A stretch of DNA of 64,000 nucleotides from Atherinomorus stipes (GCA_023101725.1 JALJCO010012849.1:558001-622000), one strand, 5' to 3'. Shown: positions 36,901 through 51,900, counted from the stretch's first letter. Notes: generated by a model not told the origin, from the sequence alone. Translations and numbers: made by a program.

Positions 36901-39900
36901 AAGAGTTGGGCAGCACCGCTGGAACAATGTGACATTTCTGTCTCTGCATATTCATGTGAAACGTGACTGTGCACAGATGCAGAAAAAAACCCATTTTATA
37001 CAGATTTTCCAATGTTCCCTTTAATTTGCTTGAGCTTGTGCCTGTCTTCCACATGCTGAGAATGAGTTGGACATGTGAGCTGCTTGTTCAGTCATTATGA
37101 GCAGGAACCGGAACATTTCAGATGGCCTGTGGGGATGGCTATTTGTATAAATGAGTGCATACATGCTGTGCCTGTATCATACAGACTGTCACAAGGACAA
37201 CCTGTTATACAGTGAAGACAGCTTCCTTTGACATTTCCGTTCTTTTCAATTTCCTGTTTTGAATTATTTTTTAATATCTTTTTCCCCCTTTTCTATTTAG
37301 TAAAAACCACATTTTGAATGTTGTTTGTAAATAAGGTTTACAGTAGCTCAGTTGGTTTAGAAAAGGTGGAAATTGTGATTTTATTAAGTAATAATTCTGC
37401 ACATTTTCTTTTCTTTTACATCAAAGTAAACAGATGCAGTTGCAGGTGTGAGGCTGATGCTGCAGGTGTTATAGATTACTACATTACATAACTCCCCACC
37501 AGTCTCCATAATGTTCTTTTTATAGCACCTGTTGTGATTAAATGCGAAAAATAAGTTCACAACTTTAATATCGGAACATAGTTATTTATTAAATAGGTCA
37601 ACTTTATACAATATATTTAATGATATGGATGCACGATATTGGATTTTGCCCGATATCCAATATGCCGATATTTTAAAACTCGTGGTCGATAACCGATATT
37701 GATACCGATATTAAAGCTGAAAAATAAGTTATGTAATATTCATTCCTTGTACAAAATTAGAGAAATACCTTAACTTGTGTTATGTATAACAAGTCAAACT
37801 TAATGACAGTTGTTCTAACAAAACTAATAGGATATGGGCGTTATATCCTAGAACCACCTGGATTTTCTTCTCCCTTAGAAAAAAAAAATCCCCAAAAATG
37901 GGATATTTTGTAAGTGTGGGATAAAATATCAATATACTGAAATATTGTGATATTTTCAAATGCTGATATCATTTCGATATTTAAGAATGTGGCATTGATC
38001 TATTTTACTAACTTAATCTTATGAGATTTTGTCATTACGAAATCTCGCGGGTTTTTGTGAAACGCGAGATTTCGTTAGAGAACGCTGAAATTTCATGAGA
38101 TTTTGTAGGTAAAATAGATCGATATCGTGTTTTCAAATATCAATATGAAATCTGCATAGGAAAATATCGCAATATTTCAGTGTATTGACATTTTTTCCCA
38201 GCCCAAATATTTGGTTATTTACACAAATGATCATTTAGAAACTTTGTCCACACAGAACATCCTAAAAGAAACTGTCTTTAAAATTTTTAGTCTGTAAAAA
38301 AGAAGTTTTGAAGAAGAAGTTTTTTGTATTTTTTTAGATTTAAGAAACAGCAGCCTGATGGGTTAAATATCAGTTAAATATCGGTTAAATATTGGTGGGG
38401 TGGCCGATGTCCGATACTTAGTTTTAAGGCCGATAAAGACCGATACCTATAGGAGGCCGATTATATTGTGCATCCTTTTTTAATGGTTATACAGAAGATG
38501 ATAAGTTGTAGTGCATGGAAGGCATCATGGTAAACTCCCAGGCTTACAAAGACCTATGTATGAAAAAGAAAAAAGAGACAGAAGGGAAGCAGAAGAAGGA
38601 GGCAGATGGAGCATCGAAAATCAGAAAGCACAGGGTTTTGTGGCAGGTTGATATTTACAGATATACCAAAGGGAAGGAGATATAAACTTGGCTCTGCTTC
38701 AGTAGAAAAGAATTCACCTCCACCATAAACTACATTTATTAAAACAATAGATACTTAAACTTCAAGTTTCTGCTACTAGAATTTGAACAAGGCTAAAACA
38801 GACTAACCCTGACTAAATATGAACAATTTCATATCAGCTGGTAAATCTCAATTTCTTTTAATAATAAAAAGAAATCACCCTCTAACATTGGGACTTTGAG
38901 TTCAGTGTTCATGTAAATTGTTCAATCAGCTTTTAGTTCTGTTAAGTGGCTGCAGTAGTGTAAACAAACACAAAAAGCTAATAATAAAATGCCATCATAA
39001 AAACAGTTTATACCTATACTTTTACATGATGTCTTTTGTTTTTTTGTTTTTTTTTTTTGTTGTTGTTTTTTCAGCTTTTAAATGTTTAATGAAAGATGTC
39101 AGCATGTATAATAATAATTGAATTATAGTTAAGGACCCTGCTCATGGCCTCACTGTGATTCATCTTTGCTGCTAGTTGCTGGACTTGAATCTGGATCCCC
39201 CTGTCCCCAAGTGCCAATCTCTGTAATCTAAGATCTGTGGCCAAAACTATATGCATACATGAATACTACAGAAAGTAAAATAACAAAATGTAGACGGCAA
39301 TAAGCCCGAATTTAGGTCATTATTTTTATTACATTTTAGTGAAATTGTGATCAATTCAGATTATAACAGAGTTTTAATGTAAAGTGAAATATTTCCTTTC
39401 ATAAAATGGACATCTTGTGTTTTTTTTTTAATTAGATGTGTAAATTTGTTGTTTATTTACATAATAGAATTTGTATTTCCATCTATTTAAAGAATACAGG
39501 AAACAACAGAAGTAATACAGAAAAAGCTGCAATATTACAGAGTTTTGGGGGGGGTTGCACTGTGGAGTTTTACAGACTTCACCTTTGATCAGCATTGATG
39601 GGAGCAATACATAATACTGCTTCATTTCTATGGTAAATTTTATCTCATATCCAATGCAGATGCTGTGGTGGCGTCGACAAAAATCGACTCAATAAATATA
39701 CTTCAATAAATATTGCGAGAGTTTTTAACATAAAGATGAAATTTCACAAGATTTTATTAGTAAAATACATCGATACAGCATTTTAAATATCAATTTGATA
39801 TCGGCATATGAAAATATCACGATATTTCAGTGTATCGATATTTTTGCCCACTCCTGTTTTTCAAAGTGTCGGAAACGGATAACAAAACTGCTATTTGCAA

Positions 39901-42900
39901 TGACTGCTTATTTTTTTCAGCTTTAATATCTGTATCGATATGAGTTTTAAAGTATCGGCATATTGATACCAATATTAAAAAAATAGAAATGAAATAAAAT
40001 ATCGACATATCGGATACACTTTTTGGTGTAAAAATGACTGTAAAAGAACACTTGAAATACATCTTACACATAGATTCATACGCTGTTTTGCAGCTTTTAA
40101 CAAAAGCCATTACTAGTGTTTAAAGGATTCCCTTTGTTCCGTCTCCCACGCTTCTTTACATTCAGCTCAGCAGTTTGATCATAAACAAACAGCAAAACCA
40201 TGAGAAAATGGTGGTTGATGATGATTAATTGGATGCTGGACCTAATGTTGTTGTACTGGAGGGGGTGCATTAATCACATGGTCAGGGGCCTCAGGATATG
40301 TACCAGGAGATAAGAACTGATTTTAATGATTCAGTGTGCCGAAGGTTATAACTGCATCTGGCATCTCTCCAGAGCTGCATCACATACAAAATGACTCACT
40401 TGAAAAAAAAAATTTATCTGCAACAAACATCCCTTTTTTTTTTTTTTTTGGCTGTTGTCCTTGTTTTGAGGGTCTTTTGCCCACTACATCTACGTATATG
40501 TTAATGCACCTTTTCATTTAAAGACAGACAATAGATAGAGCTTTTGGCTGTTAGAATAATAGGACACGTGCATCATTCAGTCCAAGCAGAGTTGAGTTTA
40601 TAGACTAATTTGTATTTCAGTGACATTTTGACTGTCCTTTCTACCTTCACCTTTACCACACTTTTGCCTCACTTCACTTACCTGAGATCACATTTGCTCA
40701 TTAGCACAGCTTTCTACAGTAATTGTCAAAGGGACCCATCATCAAGGTAATTGGCCACTGAAATGTCAACATGGGCTTGGACACTAACCACCGACTCGCG
40801 ATTTCTTCTTCTCTCTTTCATTTGGCTGACTCTTTTTCCTTCTCCATCATTAGATGGTGGTTCTGATGGACCCCATGGAAGATCCGGATGACATCCTGCG
40901 TGCCAACCGCTCCAGGGAGAAGACTTACATGTTTGACGTGGCATTCGATTTCTCAGCCAGTCAGGTCAGTCAGAAATAAAAGTTAAATGAATCAGAGCTT
41001 CCTTATTTGTGTTCCTCTAATGTTTTGTTTTTTTCTTCCTCCTGTGTAGGAAGAGGTTTACAGATCGACAACCAAAGGTCTGATCGAAGGCCTCATATCA
41101 GGCTACAATGCCACTGTGTTTGCCTATGGACCCACAGGTTTGTGTTTTTGTGTGACCCAAATACATGGTGCCCTGTCTGAATAAAGGCGTCTTCCACCAG
41201 TTTCATCCGTCATCTTCATGACACTTAACCTGCTGTTAGTCAGCCCACTTTCAGGAAGAGGATGAGACATCTTACCAACAGCTGTTTCAGGTTCCAATTC
41301 TAGCAAAAAATATGGTGAGAAAATGAGTCATACTCCTCTTCCAATATGTCAAACATTTATGGAAGACTGTCAAAGACGAGTTGAACTGTCAGTTCATCAA
41401 GTTACCCATCTTTCTCTTTGTTTCTGACTCTTTCCCCCTGTTTTCTGTTCAACCGTGTTCAACTGGTGTTGGTCTCATCTTGTGCAGATGTAAACACAAG
41501 AGTCATATCAGTTTTTGTTATTATTATTATTATTATTATAAGTACTATAATTATTGTATTTTTCAAATCAATTAAGCTTTTGTGGAAACAAAAGTACACT
41601 GTAACTGTACAAGAGGAGTTCAGTTATGGATGAGCTGCAGTAAAGACAAAAACATGTCAGACAATAGGAAAATTTAAACAAATGAGAAAAGATCATGTAA
41701 TTAACAACGATGAAGCGCTTAAAGAAAGCAGTTATATTGTGTATTATGATTTATTATAAGTAAAATTTCTTATTGTTGTGTACTTCGTAATGTGCTGGAA
41801 TGCTGTGCTGTGAAATGCTGTGAAATGCTGTGATAGTGTCTATGTTTAAGTCATTATTGACAAAGGGGTTTGGGATTTGATAATTATTCAACTTCATGCT
41901 AAACCTTTTTGAACAGTGAAAGTCTTGAAAAGAAAAACAATCCAAAACCGATTTTAAATATGTTTGATCTCCGCCAGCTGTTAGAGGAAATGATTGGCTC
42001 TGGGTGCTTAGCGTTTATCTGTTTTTACCATCATCATTTTAGTGCTGACAACTTGCTCTAATCCTGTTTTGTCGGTAGGTTGTGGGAAGACGTACACCAT
42101 GCTGGGAACAGACAAGGAGCCAGGCATCTACGTGCGGACGCTGAACGACCTTTTCCGTGCCATCGAGGAGACCAGCGATGACATGCTGTACAGCGTCTCC
42201 ATGTCGTATCTCGAGGCAAGACACATGTAGACATTTTTCCAAAGTCTGTGTAACTTCAGCTACATCATCAAAGGGTGTACAGACCAGACTGTGTTGCAGC
42301 AGCTTTCTTTAACACCACCGTACACTCCAACTAACTAACTAGCACTCTCAGATGTGCAGGGAGCTATCATCCTGCTGGCAGAGCGATTATCTCTTCCTCT
42401 GTCGGTGGATATTCAGGCACAGATGAAGCAGCAGGCTGATGATGTGGCTGTTTCTGTGTGCCTGCTGGTCCTGCTCCCACACCTCATTACAAAGAGGCAG
42501 CAACAGCTCAATCTGGGAGTTTAGAGCCCTTAACAGCGCTGGATATATGGAGTTGCTTCATCTGACTCTAACAGCAGAGCTGAGCCTCAGTGGTTTTACA
42601 TCTCCCTTCATATTTCACTTTGCTTCAGTTTGGAACTTGAAATTTATATTGTCATACAGTAAGTTTGTGGTGACGGTAATATGATGTTCTGGAAAACCGC
42701 AGGAACAGGAGGAAAATGGAATTTATTCAAAGTGTTCAGGCTGTCACAAAGAAATGAAGAGTGACAGAGAATGAGGCAGATGATGAATAGAATCATGCCT
42801 TCAAAGAGTGAATATGAAAAGAACATTCAGCCTTCAACAAAAAGAAAGTGGCACAAATAAGCACTCGCTGGCTCAGAATTTTACCTTCAAGGAAGAAGGG

Positions 42901-45900
42901 ATGGATTTGACATGAAAATTATGCTTTTTGTTTTCACTGCCAGACACTGTCATTATGCACATCGAGTGACAATTTACCGAGAAGCAGCTCTGTAGTTGAA
43001 CACTGGGTGGGTGGGAATGAATTTTTCTTTCTATCAAAACAGCAGGCGTGGAATCTGAATGCTCTCTGGCCTGTATTGATCTCATCAGGATGAATCCTTA
43101 GACCATTGGGTATGTGTGACGCGTGTGTTTGCAGTTTCCAGGGAGCAATCTGTTAACGTTGCCGCCTCACCGCAGAGAGGTCAAACGTAGTTTTATAGCC
43201 TGATAGAGTAGAGAGCACACATCTGTTCCTTTCCTAGCTCAGATCTCAGGATCACGTGCTGAATCACAGATGTGTCACGCACAGACACACAGACATGTTC
43301 TTTAGGGATGTTCAGTTTAATCGGCCCCTTATCGGTATCGGCCAATATAGGCCTTAAAACTGAATATCGGACATTGGGTACCCCACTGATATTTAACGGA
43401 TCAGCTCGCTGTTTCTAAAGAAAAAAAAAAAAAAAAAAAACTTCTTCAAAAACTTGTTTTTTGACCTCAAAACGTCTAAAGACTAGGGGTGGGAAAAAAA
43501 TATTGATACACTGACATATCGCAATATTTTCATATGCTGGTATCATATTGACATTTTAAAACACTGTATCGATTTATTTTACAAACGAAATCTCACAATA
43601 TTTTCAGATGCTGATATCACATTGACATATAAAAACATGGTATCGATCTATTTTAATAACGAAATTTCGCGATATTTCAGCGTTCTGTTATGAAATCTTG
43701 CGAGAATTCACAAAAATTCCGCGATTTTTCATATGCTGATATGTGATTGTAGTATCAGCCTTAATATTGGTTTTGATATCGGTTATGGGCCACATGAGTT
43801 TTAAAATATTGGCATTTCGGGTATCGGCCAAAATTCCTATACCGTGCATCCCTAATGTTCATTAATGAAATGATGCTCTGAAACTGATGCTTTTCTGACT
43901 TGTTTTCTACATAAGTTGAGTTCATTCTGTAGAAATGGAGCAAAACAAACTTTTAAGCTCTGCTACGCTGACAGCGCATCCTCTGTCTTGTGTAACCACC
44001 AGCAATGAGAAACTACAGGTGGGGTAAATATAGCTGAATAAATAACCTGCTTACAGTGCGAGTAAAAGACTCCTCTTGTTAAAGTTTGTAGCTAAAGTGA
44101 GCTTGGCAAATAAAAGGTGTCACTACATCCCCAAACTATTTACAGCTTGCCATCCAGTGGTCACTTTCCACGATGTCATTTCGTCTGCTTTGCTTTTATG
44201 TGGCTGATGGATTTTCACTTGGACATTAACTGTCAGTCCAGAGGAGTCAGCTGCGTTTTCTTACCTGTAAAGACAGCTGCCACCCAACAAGAAGAAATGT
44301 TTAAAAATGAATTAAATTGAGTAGATGGAGGGAATATAGCAGCCCATGTTTTTGTTTCAGATTTGAGCAATGAATGCAGGCTTGTATGTGGAGATAAACA
44401 TCCTCCCGGTAGTCATGAGCGATGTTCTGTTTGTGTCGTTGTAGATCTACAATGAGATGATCCGTGACCTGCTGAACCCATCCTCAGGCTTCTTAGACCT
44501 AAGAGAAGACTCTAAAGGTGTGATTCAGGTTGCAGGGATCACAGAGGTGTCTACAATTAATGCCCAAGAGGTGAGAGAAGTTAAACAACCCATTATTATT
44601 ATTATTATTATCATTATCATTGTTATAACTGTACCTGTGTGCTTTCAGATTATGGAATTACTAATGAAGGGCAACAAACAGCGCACCCAGGAGCCGACAG
44701 CAGCCAATCAGACGTCATCTCGCTCCCACGCTGTGCTGCAGGTGGCCGTTAAACAGCAGAGCCGCTGTCGTGATGTCCTGCAGGAGGTCCGCTTTGCTCG
44801 CCTTTTCATGATTGACCTCGCCGGCTCAGAGCGAGCAGCACAGGTGAGTGTGCGCACCGACTGAAACTGTTTAATGTGCACAATTACGTTTGGCTTGTGT
44901 GTGTGCAGGTGTGTTTTTATCCGTGCGGGTAATTACATACATTTTGCACGTTTAGCCTCAAAGCTACGAGGTTTGCATCATGATATTTAGTCCGTAAAAC
45001 TGAGGGTTCAATAAAACTGTGATGATTTGAATTAAACTTCTTTTATATCAGTTATTAAAAACCACTGACCAATTTATAAAATGAATACACCATCAGATTT
45101 GCAGATGGCTTCATGTTACTGTTAGTGTAAAACTGTGCTCTGCGGCTTTAGAAAAGCCTTCGCTGTGATGAAATCTGGTGGAAATTTCTTTTATTCTTTA
45201 TTTGAATGTCTCCATTTTGTACCGCTTTATGCTTCCATTCTTCCAAATTTATTGGACTGCTGCAGTGGCTGGATGTTTTACTAGTTATTATTGCAGTATG
45301 GTCTATTGTTATAATATGCAGATGATATTTGATAAGTCGACTGCCTCTGATTTGATCAGCTATAGCGACAGCACCAAATGTACTGCATGCGTCAAACACA
45401 ACACGACCCCTTATGAAAGCTGGTGTTGTTTGTGTTAGCAGGATATGTAAGTTGCAATGTTTCCAGCTTGTTACTGTGTTCAACTTTTTTAAAAAAAGAA
45501 AAAACAAATCATGCAAGGTCAAAACAATCAGGTGAATTCTTTTAATTTCCTCTGCTGGGAATGCTTTCTAGTTTGTTCAATACAACCAGTCAACAGATGA
45601 CGATTTTTCTCAGTTAGCTGCTTTTGTCAGTGATAGGAATCTCTTCATCTCTTGTTTACCTAAGCGGCAGCGTGACACACCGTGAAATGAGCATGCAGCA
45701 GACGACTGAAGTAGTCACAGCTACGCTACTGATGAAGAGAGCATCCGACCTCCAATATTAACTGAACAGAGCTGAGAATTTATTAAGAGAAGCCAAAGGG
45801 AGATTTTTTTTTTCTGCCTCCAAGGAGTTTCATTTAGTTCAGCACTAATGAGGCAAACATAGGAGGTAACGCCATCTACTGGCATGTGTTGGCTAATCTT

Positions 45901-48900
45901 ATACAAGCAGTTAAATGTTCTGGGAAAAAGGGCTTTAGAGGCAAATAAAAATGGGTTTGAAAAGTAATTTTCACCATTATTATAATTTTTGCTTAACTTT
46001 GAAACTCAGTTGAAAAATCTTTTACCATGATTATAAATTTCCTTGAGGTTTAAACTTTAGAATTAGAAGTAAATAAATAAATAATAAGAAGATAAAAAAT
46101 AAAAATGAATAAGCTGGTAATTAAGTCCAGAAATTGAAAAAAATCCTGTTGCAGTTTGGAACCTTCCTGACTCTTTCCACCTCAGAGGAGAAGGTAAAAC
46201 TAAATGAAAATCTCTCAGCGAAAGAAGATGAAATATCTGTAACCTTCGCCTTTGTCTTCAAGGCGAGGACACATTAATTGAAAAGTTGCTTGCTTTTGTT
46301 GCCTGTTACTCCCCATATCCATTATGTTTCATTTCCTGTGGGCTTTTATATCTGCTGTCACTGGTGTGAAGCATCCAAAAATACTCAGAGGTTTTCACAC
46401 TCATCTGTCTTCTCATCTAGACTCAGAATAGAGGTCAGAGGTTGAAAGAAGGAGCCCACATCAACCGCTCTCTCCTGGCTTTGGGCAACTGCATCAACGC
46501 CCTGAGTGACAAAAATGGAAACAAGTACGTCAACTATCGAGACAGCAAGTTGACTCGCCTCCTGAAGGTACTGTTTATCAGCAAGATGCTGTACGATCCT
46601 TCATCTTGGCTTCAGTTGCATGTTCAATCATCATCCTGCCTCTCGTCTGTGAAAAATAGGACTCTCTGGGTGGGAACAGCAGGACTGTCATGATAGCCCA
46701 CATTAGCCCCGCCTCTATAGCTTTTGAGGAGTCTCGTAACACCCTGACATACGCAGACCGTGCCAAAAGCATTCGAACACGGGTAAACTCAGAACTTCTA
46801 TATCTGTTGTAAATACAGCCTGGAAAAAAAAGTATTGAACACGTCAACATTTTTCTCAGAAAATATTCTAGTAGAGATACTGACATGAAATTTTCACCAG
46901 ATGTGGGCAACAACGCAAGTAATGCACATCTACAAAGAAATCCGAACATTTATGTCCATAAGTTAAGTTATGTGTAATGTAGTGAAATGATACAGGGAAT
47001 AAATATTGAATACGCTTACTGAAATTTATTTAATACTTAGTGCAAAAACCATTGTTGGTGATTCCAGCCTCCAGACGCCTCCTGTATGGAGAAACCAGTG
47101 GAATACGTTGCTCAGATGTGATTTGGCCCATTCTTCCACACAAACTGCCTTCAAATCTTCAAGGGTCTCTTCTGTGAACTCGAATCTTTAGTTCTTTCCA
47201 AATATTTTCAAAGTAGGGTGATTGGCTGGTTCATTCTAGCAGCTTTATCTTCTTCTTCAAGCAGTTGAGTGTTTCTTGGCTGTGTGCTTGGGATGGTTGT
47301 CTTGCTGAAAGATCCAGCCTCTTTTCATCTTCAGCAGCTGCAGATGGCAGCAGATTCTGGTCCAGAATGTCTCTCTACTTTTCTCCATTCATTATTCCTC
47401 CAGTAATATGAAGTCTGCCAGTACCACATGCTGAAAAATAGCCCCCACTATGATGTTCCCACCTCCAAACTTTACTGTTGCTATGGTGTTTTGGGGGCTA
47501 AGTGTGGTGCGAGTTCTCCTCCAAACATGTTGTGTCTTATGACATTTGAAGAGTTCAGTTTTGGTCTCATCTGACCAGACTATGTTTTCCAGAATGTCAT
47601 GGGTTTGTGCAGATGTGGGGACAGGGGACAGGATTACTTTCTAAAGACTGGCAGACTCCAGCTGCTTTCTTGGCTTTCCAGATCTTTTTGCACCTCCATT
47701 TCTTCATGTGTTCAATACTTATTCCCTGTGTCATTTCACTATGTTACATATAACTTAATTTATGGACATAAATGTTCGGATTTCTTTGTAGGTGTGCATT
47801 ACTTGGGTTGTTGCCGACATCTGGTGAAAATTTCATGTCAATAGCTCAATTAGATATATATTTTCTAAGAAAAATGTTGATGTGTTCAACACTTTTTCCC
47901 CCGCTGTATATGCCATTTTAATCCGGTTTTGCAAATAAACTTTCAGTTATAAAGTTTTCAGGTGCATCTGAATTTTGCTTTCTTTTTCTCATCACTCTGT
48001 GCTTCAGGTGAAGAAGAATCTGATTAATGTGTCGTACCACATTGCTCAGTACACCAACATCATCTCAGACCTGCGCTGCGAGATCCAGCGGCTCAAGAAG
48101 AAGATCGCAGATCAGGCGAGCCGCCAGCTAAACTCCGACCGCGCAGACATCCGCAACATTCAGGGTACATTTTCCAGAAGATTGTCCATTTTTTAACTGT
48201 ATCCTGTTGGTTTTTGTCTTACTCTTTGCTGTTTACTCTCCCCACTCGCAGCGGAGGTCCAGGCCCACTCCAGCCAGCAGAGCCGGGCAGAGATGGATCA
48301 GCTGAGGGAGCAGCTTCTGGATGCCTTCCGCCAGCAGATGGAGATCAGGAAGAGCCTGATGGAGCTGGAGAACAGCAACATGGAGATCCAGATTGATACC
48401 TCCAAAGTCCTTCTAACAATTGCAGAGTCAGTGTTAAGGGATTTTTTCTTTTTCAAATTTTTCTGCACAGATGACTCATAACACCATCCATCTAACAATC
48501 CTGAGCGAATCATTCAGGATTTCAGTCAGCTGGAAAAAGTAGTTGAAAACTGACTTCCAAATTCAGAGCACTTTACACTATTTAAGATTTACGCTTTCAG
48601 CTGGAAATTATCACTGACGTGTTTTATTTTTGTCATAGTTGGGAGCAGGAGCGGAGCAGGCGCAGAAGAAAGTGGCGTGCAGAAAGGAGGAAGGAAAGTG
48701 TCAATAAGGACGAAAGTGAGAAGGACTCAGATTCCTCGGAGTCTCCCCCAGACAGCACAGAGACACAGGAGGTGGCGGTGGCTCGAGAAAACCTGGTCTT
48801 CCTCATGGCTGAACAGAAAAAGATTCAAAAACAGAAGGTGGGATTTTCTGTCGGCGTCATGAAGATAACTGAATGTTTCTGCAGCGTCTTGTTCGTTTGG

Positions 48901-51900
48901 TACGCTCCTGGACTCACCGAATCATGGCTTGTGTCCTTTAGGGGTTGCTGGAGCGCAGGTTTCTGCAGCTGCGGGAGCAAGCCCGACGCCTGGAGGAGCT
49001 GTTGCCTCGGAGGGTGAGCTCCGAGGAGCAGCGCGAGGTCCTGGGCCTCCTCTGCAAGGTCCACGAGCTGGAGATCGAGAACGCCGAGATGCAGTCCCAC
49101 GCACTGCTCAAAGACAACGTCATCCGGCAGAAAAACTTTGTGGTGCAGCGCTTTGAGCAGCACAGACACCTGTGTGACGAGATCATCCAGCAGCAGAGGC
49201 AGTTCATCGATGGTGAGTTAGTCAGCGTTTTCATTCTGGTTGTTGTTTTTGGTTCACTCACTTTCATTTGCTCTGAATATGCATTTCTGTTTTCCAGATC
49301 ACAGCCTGCCTGTACCGCCACACCTCCAGGAGCTGTACGATATGTACATGAGAGAGCTGGATGAGAGGAAGCTGGACAGAGCCATGGCCCTGGATAAGGC
49401 AACCACCAGACACACCATCAAGGTAACGGCAGGAGGACGAATCAGTTAATTAACACACTTAAATATAGATAAGAGAGACAAGATGAGCACTGACACAAAT
49501 ACTTTCTGTGTTTTTATTTCCAGGAGGGATCTCTACCGAAGATCACCCTACCTGGTCAGGGTCGCGACAACATGCAGGACGTGGATTCAGACCAGGAGAG
49601 CGTTCGCAACATGTGCTCCGATAACAGACGAGGCCAAGCCAAAATGCGGAGACACACCTTGCCTCCTATTCTGCCAGAGCCCGAGCCGTAAGAGCATCGT
49701 TTTATTTGTCATTATCTGCATTTATACAAGTTTTTACACATATATCATTTCTGTTCATCATTCTGTTTCATCCGCTTTAGAGACAAAGTTTTCAAGAGCA
49801 GCCCTCACGCCAGGCAGATGAAGAACTCGGCCGTGATGACCCCACCTCCGATCCACATAAATGGGAAGGGCAACAGAGAGGTGAGGACTCTCCTGTGTTA
49901 CTAACTGCTCTGAAGTGGTTTTCCTGAGAGCTGCTTTGTGCCATCAATGAACAAAGTGATCACACATGTTTTTGTTTGTTATTCACTTCAAGCACAAATC
50001 CTCTTCATTTTAATCAACCCATAAACCTGATTAAAAGAATTTCCCTTGTTAAATGTTGAGGTTTTTCTCTCAACTTACCGTGTTGAGATCAGTTAATTAC
50101 GTCCTTGTTTCACAAGTGAAATGAAATAACATCAATCTAGTTTTCCCTATTTGAAAAATGCATCAACGGAGTGAAGTTTACGTGAACATTAGCAGCTCTA
50201 GGCTCCAAATGTCCCTTTTTAAATTTGATTTTGGAGGAACAGCATTGATTAAGTTAGCCTGACAGACTGAAAGCAAAGAAGTGTGCTTAATGTCTGGTCA
50301 TATGACTCGCTCCGCATGTCCTGCCTGCAGCTGCAGCCTCTGGCTCCTGACAGCTTCCTGAGCTACAGCCATCTGAGCCACAGTGTCAGCAGCCACCTGG
50401 ACTCATCACCAGAGAGCAGCGAGGCCGGGACTGATATCCCCCTTTCACGAAATGGTAAGATGCTCCTTTGAGTGCATTATTCAGTGTGGGTTCGCAGAGG
50501 TCGGGAATCAGAGAATTGTTGGGCAGCTTCAGCAGCAACGTGAGCACATTTTACAAGCTTTTTATTGCTAGTATTTGGGTAGAATAAAGCAGAAAGTATA
50601 TCCTTATTCTTATACTTTTTTATGATAACTGTAAATCTTTTATTAGATGTTGCAGCTGTTAGTTATCAGCATGGGCCAAATTTACAAAGGAATTACCCAG
50701 TCCTGTAGATTATCTGCAAAATGTGAAATCTGCCAAGAGAAAAACAAACTGCTAGTCTCAAGCAAACAGTCACACCAGTGACTCTTGATCATGGCACCAA
50801 ATCGGTGCCACAGATGGGCCCACAGCTGACCACACAGTCTATGTGTCACAAAGAACACCAGGAGCACTTTTCTGCAGCCCAGAAATGATCTGCTGAACTG
50901 TTTCTGCGAGCATGATGCTGAAGTGCACCGTAGCGTGCCAGTATGGTTTGCTGAAAAGTTAAGATGGACCTACAGTATGAATAGTTTTTTTTTATGAAAG
51001 GTAGTTCAGCTTGTGTCAAAGGAAGCTGAACTAAAAAGAAATTAAACCATTTCAAACGTATCTAAAAAGGCTGTGAGGGGACGACCGCTTAACCTTGGAG
51101 AAGGTGCTGGAAATGGAGAGGACTAGATGCAGAGTGTGCAGAAATTTCCTGTGTGCAGAAAATGTGACGTTCTCCTTCCCCTGGATCCTTCTGGAAGATG
51201 CTGCTAATCCAAATACAGGATGCATCTTAAACTCCTGGGCCCAGTATTTCAAAATTTTGAATCCAGATCAAAATGATCTTTCTTAACTTTTCAAATGAGT
51301 CATCATGAGTGTAGAAGTTTTTTCCTCTCATGCTTCTAAGTGGCTGAAACACCTCTTAACAGCAGCTATCATCACAGCTGTGTTAAGCATAAATTAGGCT
51401 CAGGCAGGCTCTTTGCTGCAGTATAATTGCAGGATTTCCTTTGAATCATTACATTATGGATGATTTATTCAGATCCCAATTTTTCTTCCTGCAAGGGAAA
51501 CTTGCATAAATATTTATGATACATGCCAGCTGATGCTTATCTCTCTGTGTCTGCAGAGCGGCAGCAGATCCTGAGAGGAGTCCAGAACATCGTGGTAAAA
51601 GCAGCTCGTCGACGCTCTAAAGCCCTGGAGGTGGATGTTCTGCGGTTACCCCACGCCCCCTCTCCCCTGGACCCCAAAAAGCAGAAAAGCAGCCTGTCTT
51701 TGAGCGAGGCGCCTCCTAGAGGTTTACCGATGCGACGCCGGCAGCCCAGCCCCGAGCTGAGACACGCCACCTCAGACGATAACCTGTCCAGCAGCACCGG
51801 GGAAGGACCCGGCCTGCAGGTCACCTGGACGCGACCTCGTAACCGCCAGGTCGCCACCAAGGCCCAAACACCTCGAGAGGTGGACTTTGAAGCTCGGCGC

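Larger units (their letters stand above)
20195..40853. other. KIF19 intron 2 (20.7 kb)
   Basis: This is by far the largest intron of the gene, within the motor-coding part. It holds a TTAA-type element, several hAT-type repeats, a Tc1 fragment, a poly(G) tract, an (AT)20 tract and a common teleost repeat, all listed separately. I searched both strands for spliced exons or a nested gene and found none I can support. Stretches such as 21675-27818, 28385-33858 and 35760-37623 look like ordinary intron. The segment at about 30.9-31.6 kb is less AT-rich and could be conserved non-coding sequence, but this is unproven. Confidence 0.75.
40854..46782 (+). other. KIF19: KIF19 motor-domain exons 3-9
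   Basis: These seven exons encode residues 41-349, most of the motor. Exon 4 ends inside the P-loop: the codon for its second glycine is split between 41137 and 42079. Exon 7 carries both switch I and switch II. Exon 8 holds the conserved [15 protein letters not shown] stretch, and exon 9 the [17 protein letters not shown] segment and the end of the motor. All catalytic motifs are intact, so an active ATPase is expected. Confidence 0.93.

Noticed and set aside
48938..49402. 154-codon minus-strand frame
   Set aside because: It is antisense to the KIF19 coiled-coil exon 13 and crosses real splice sites.
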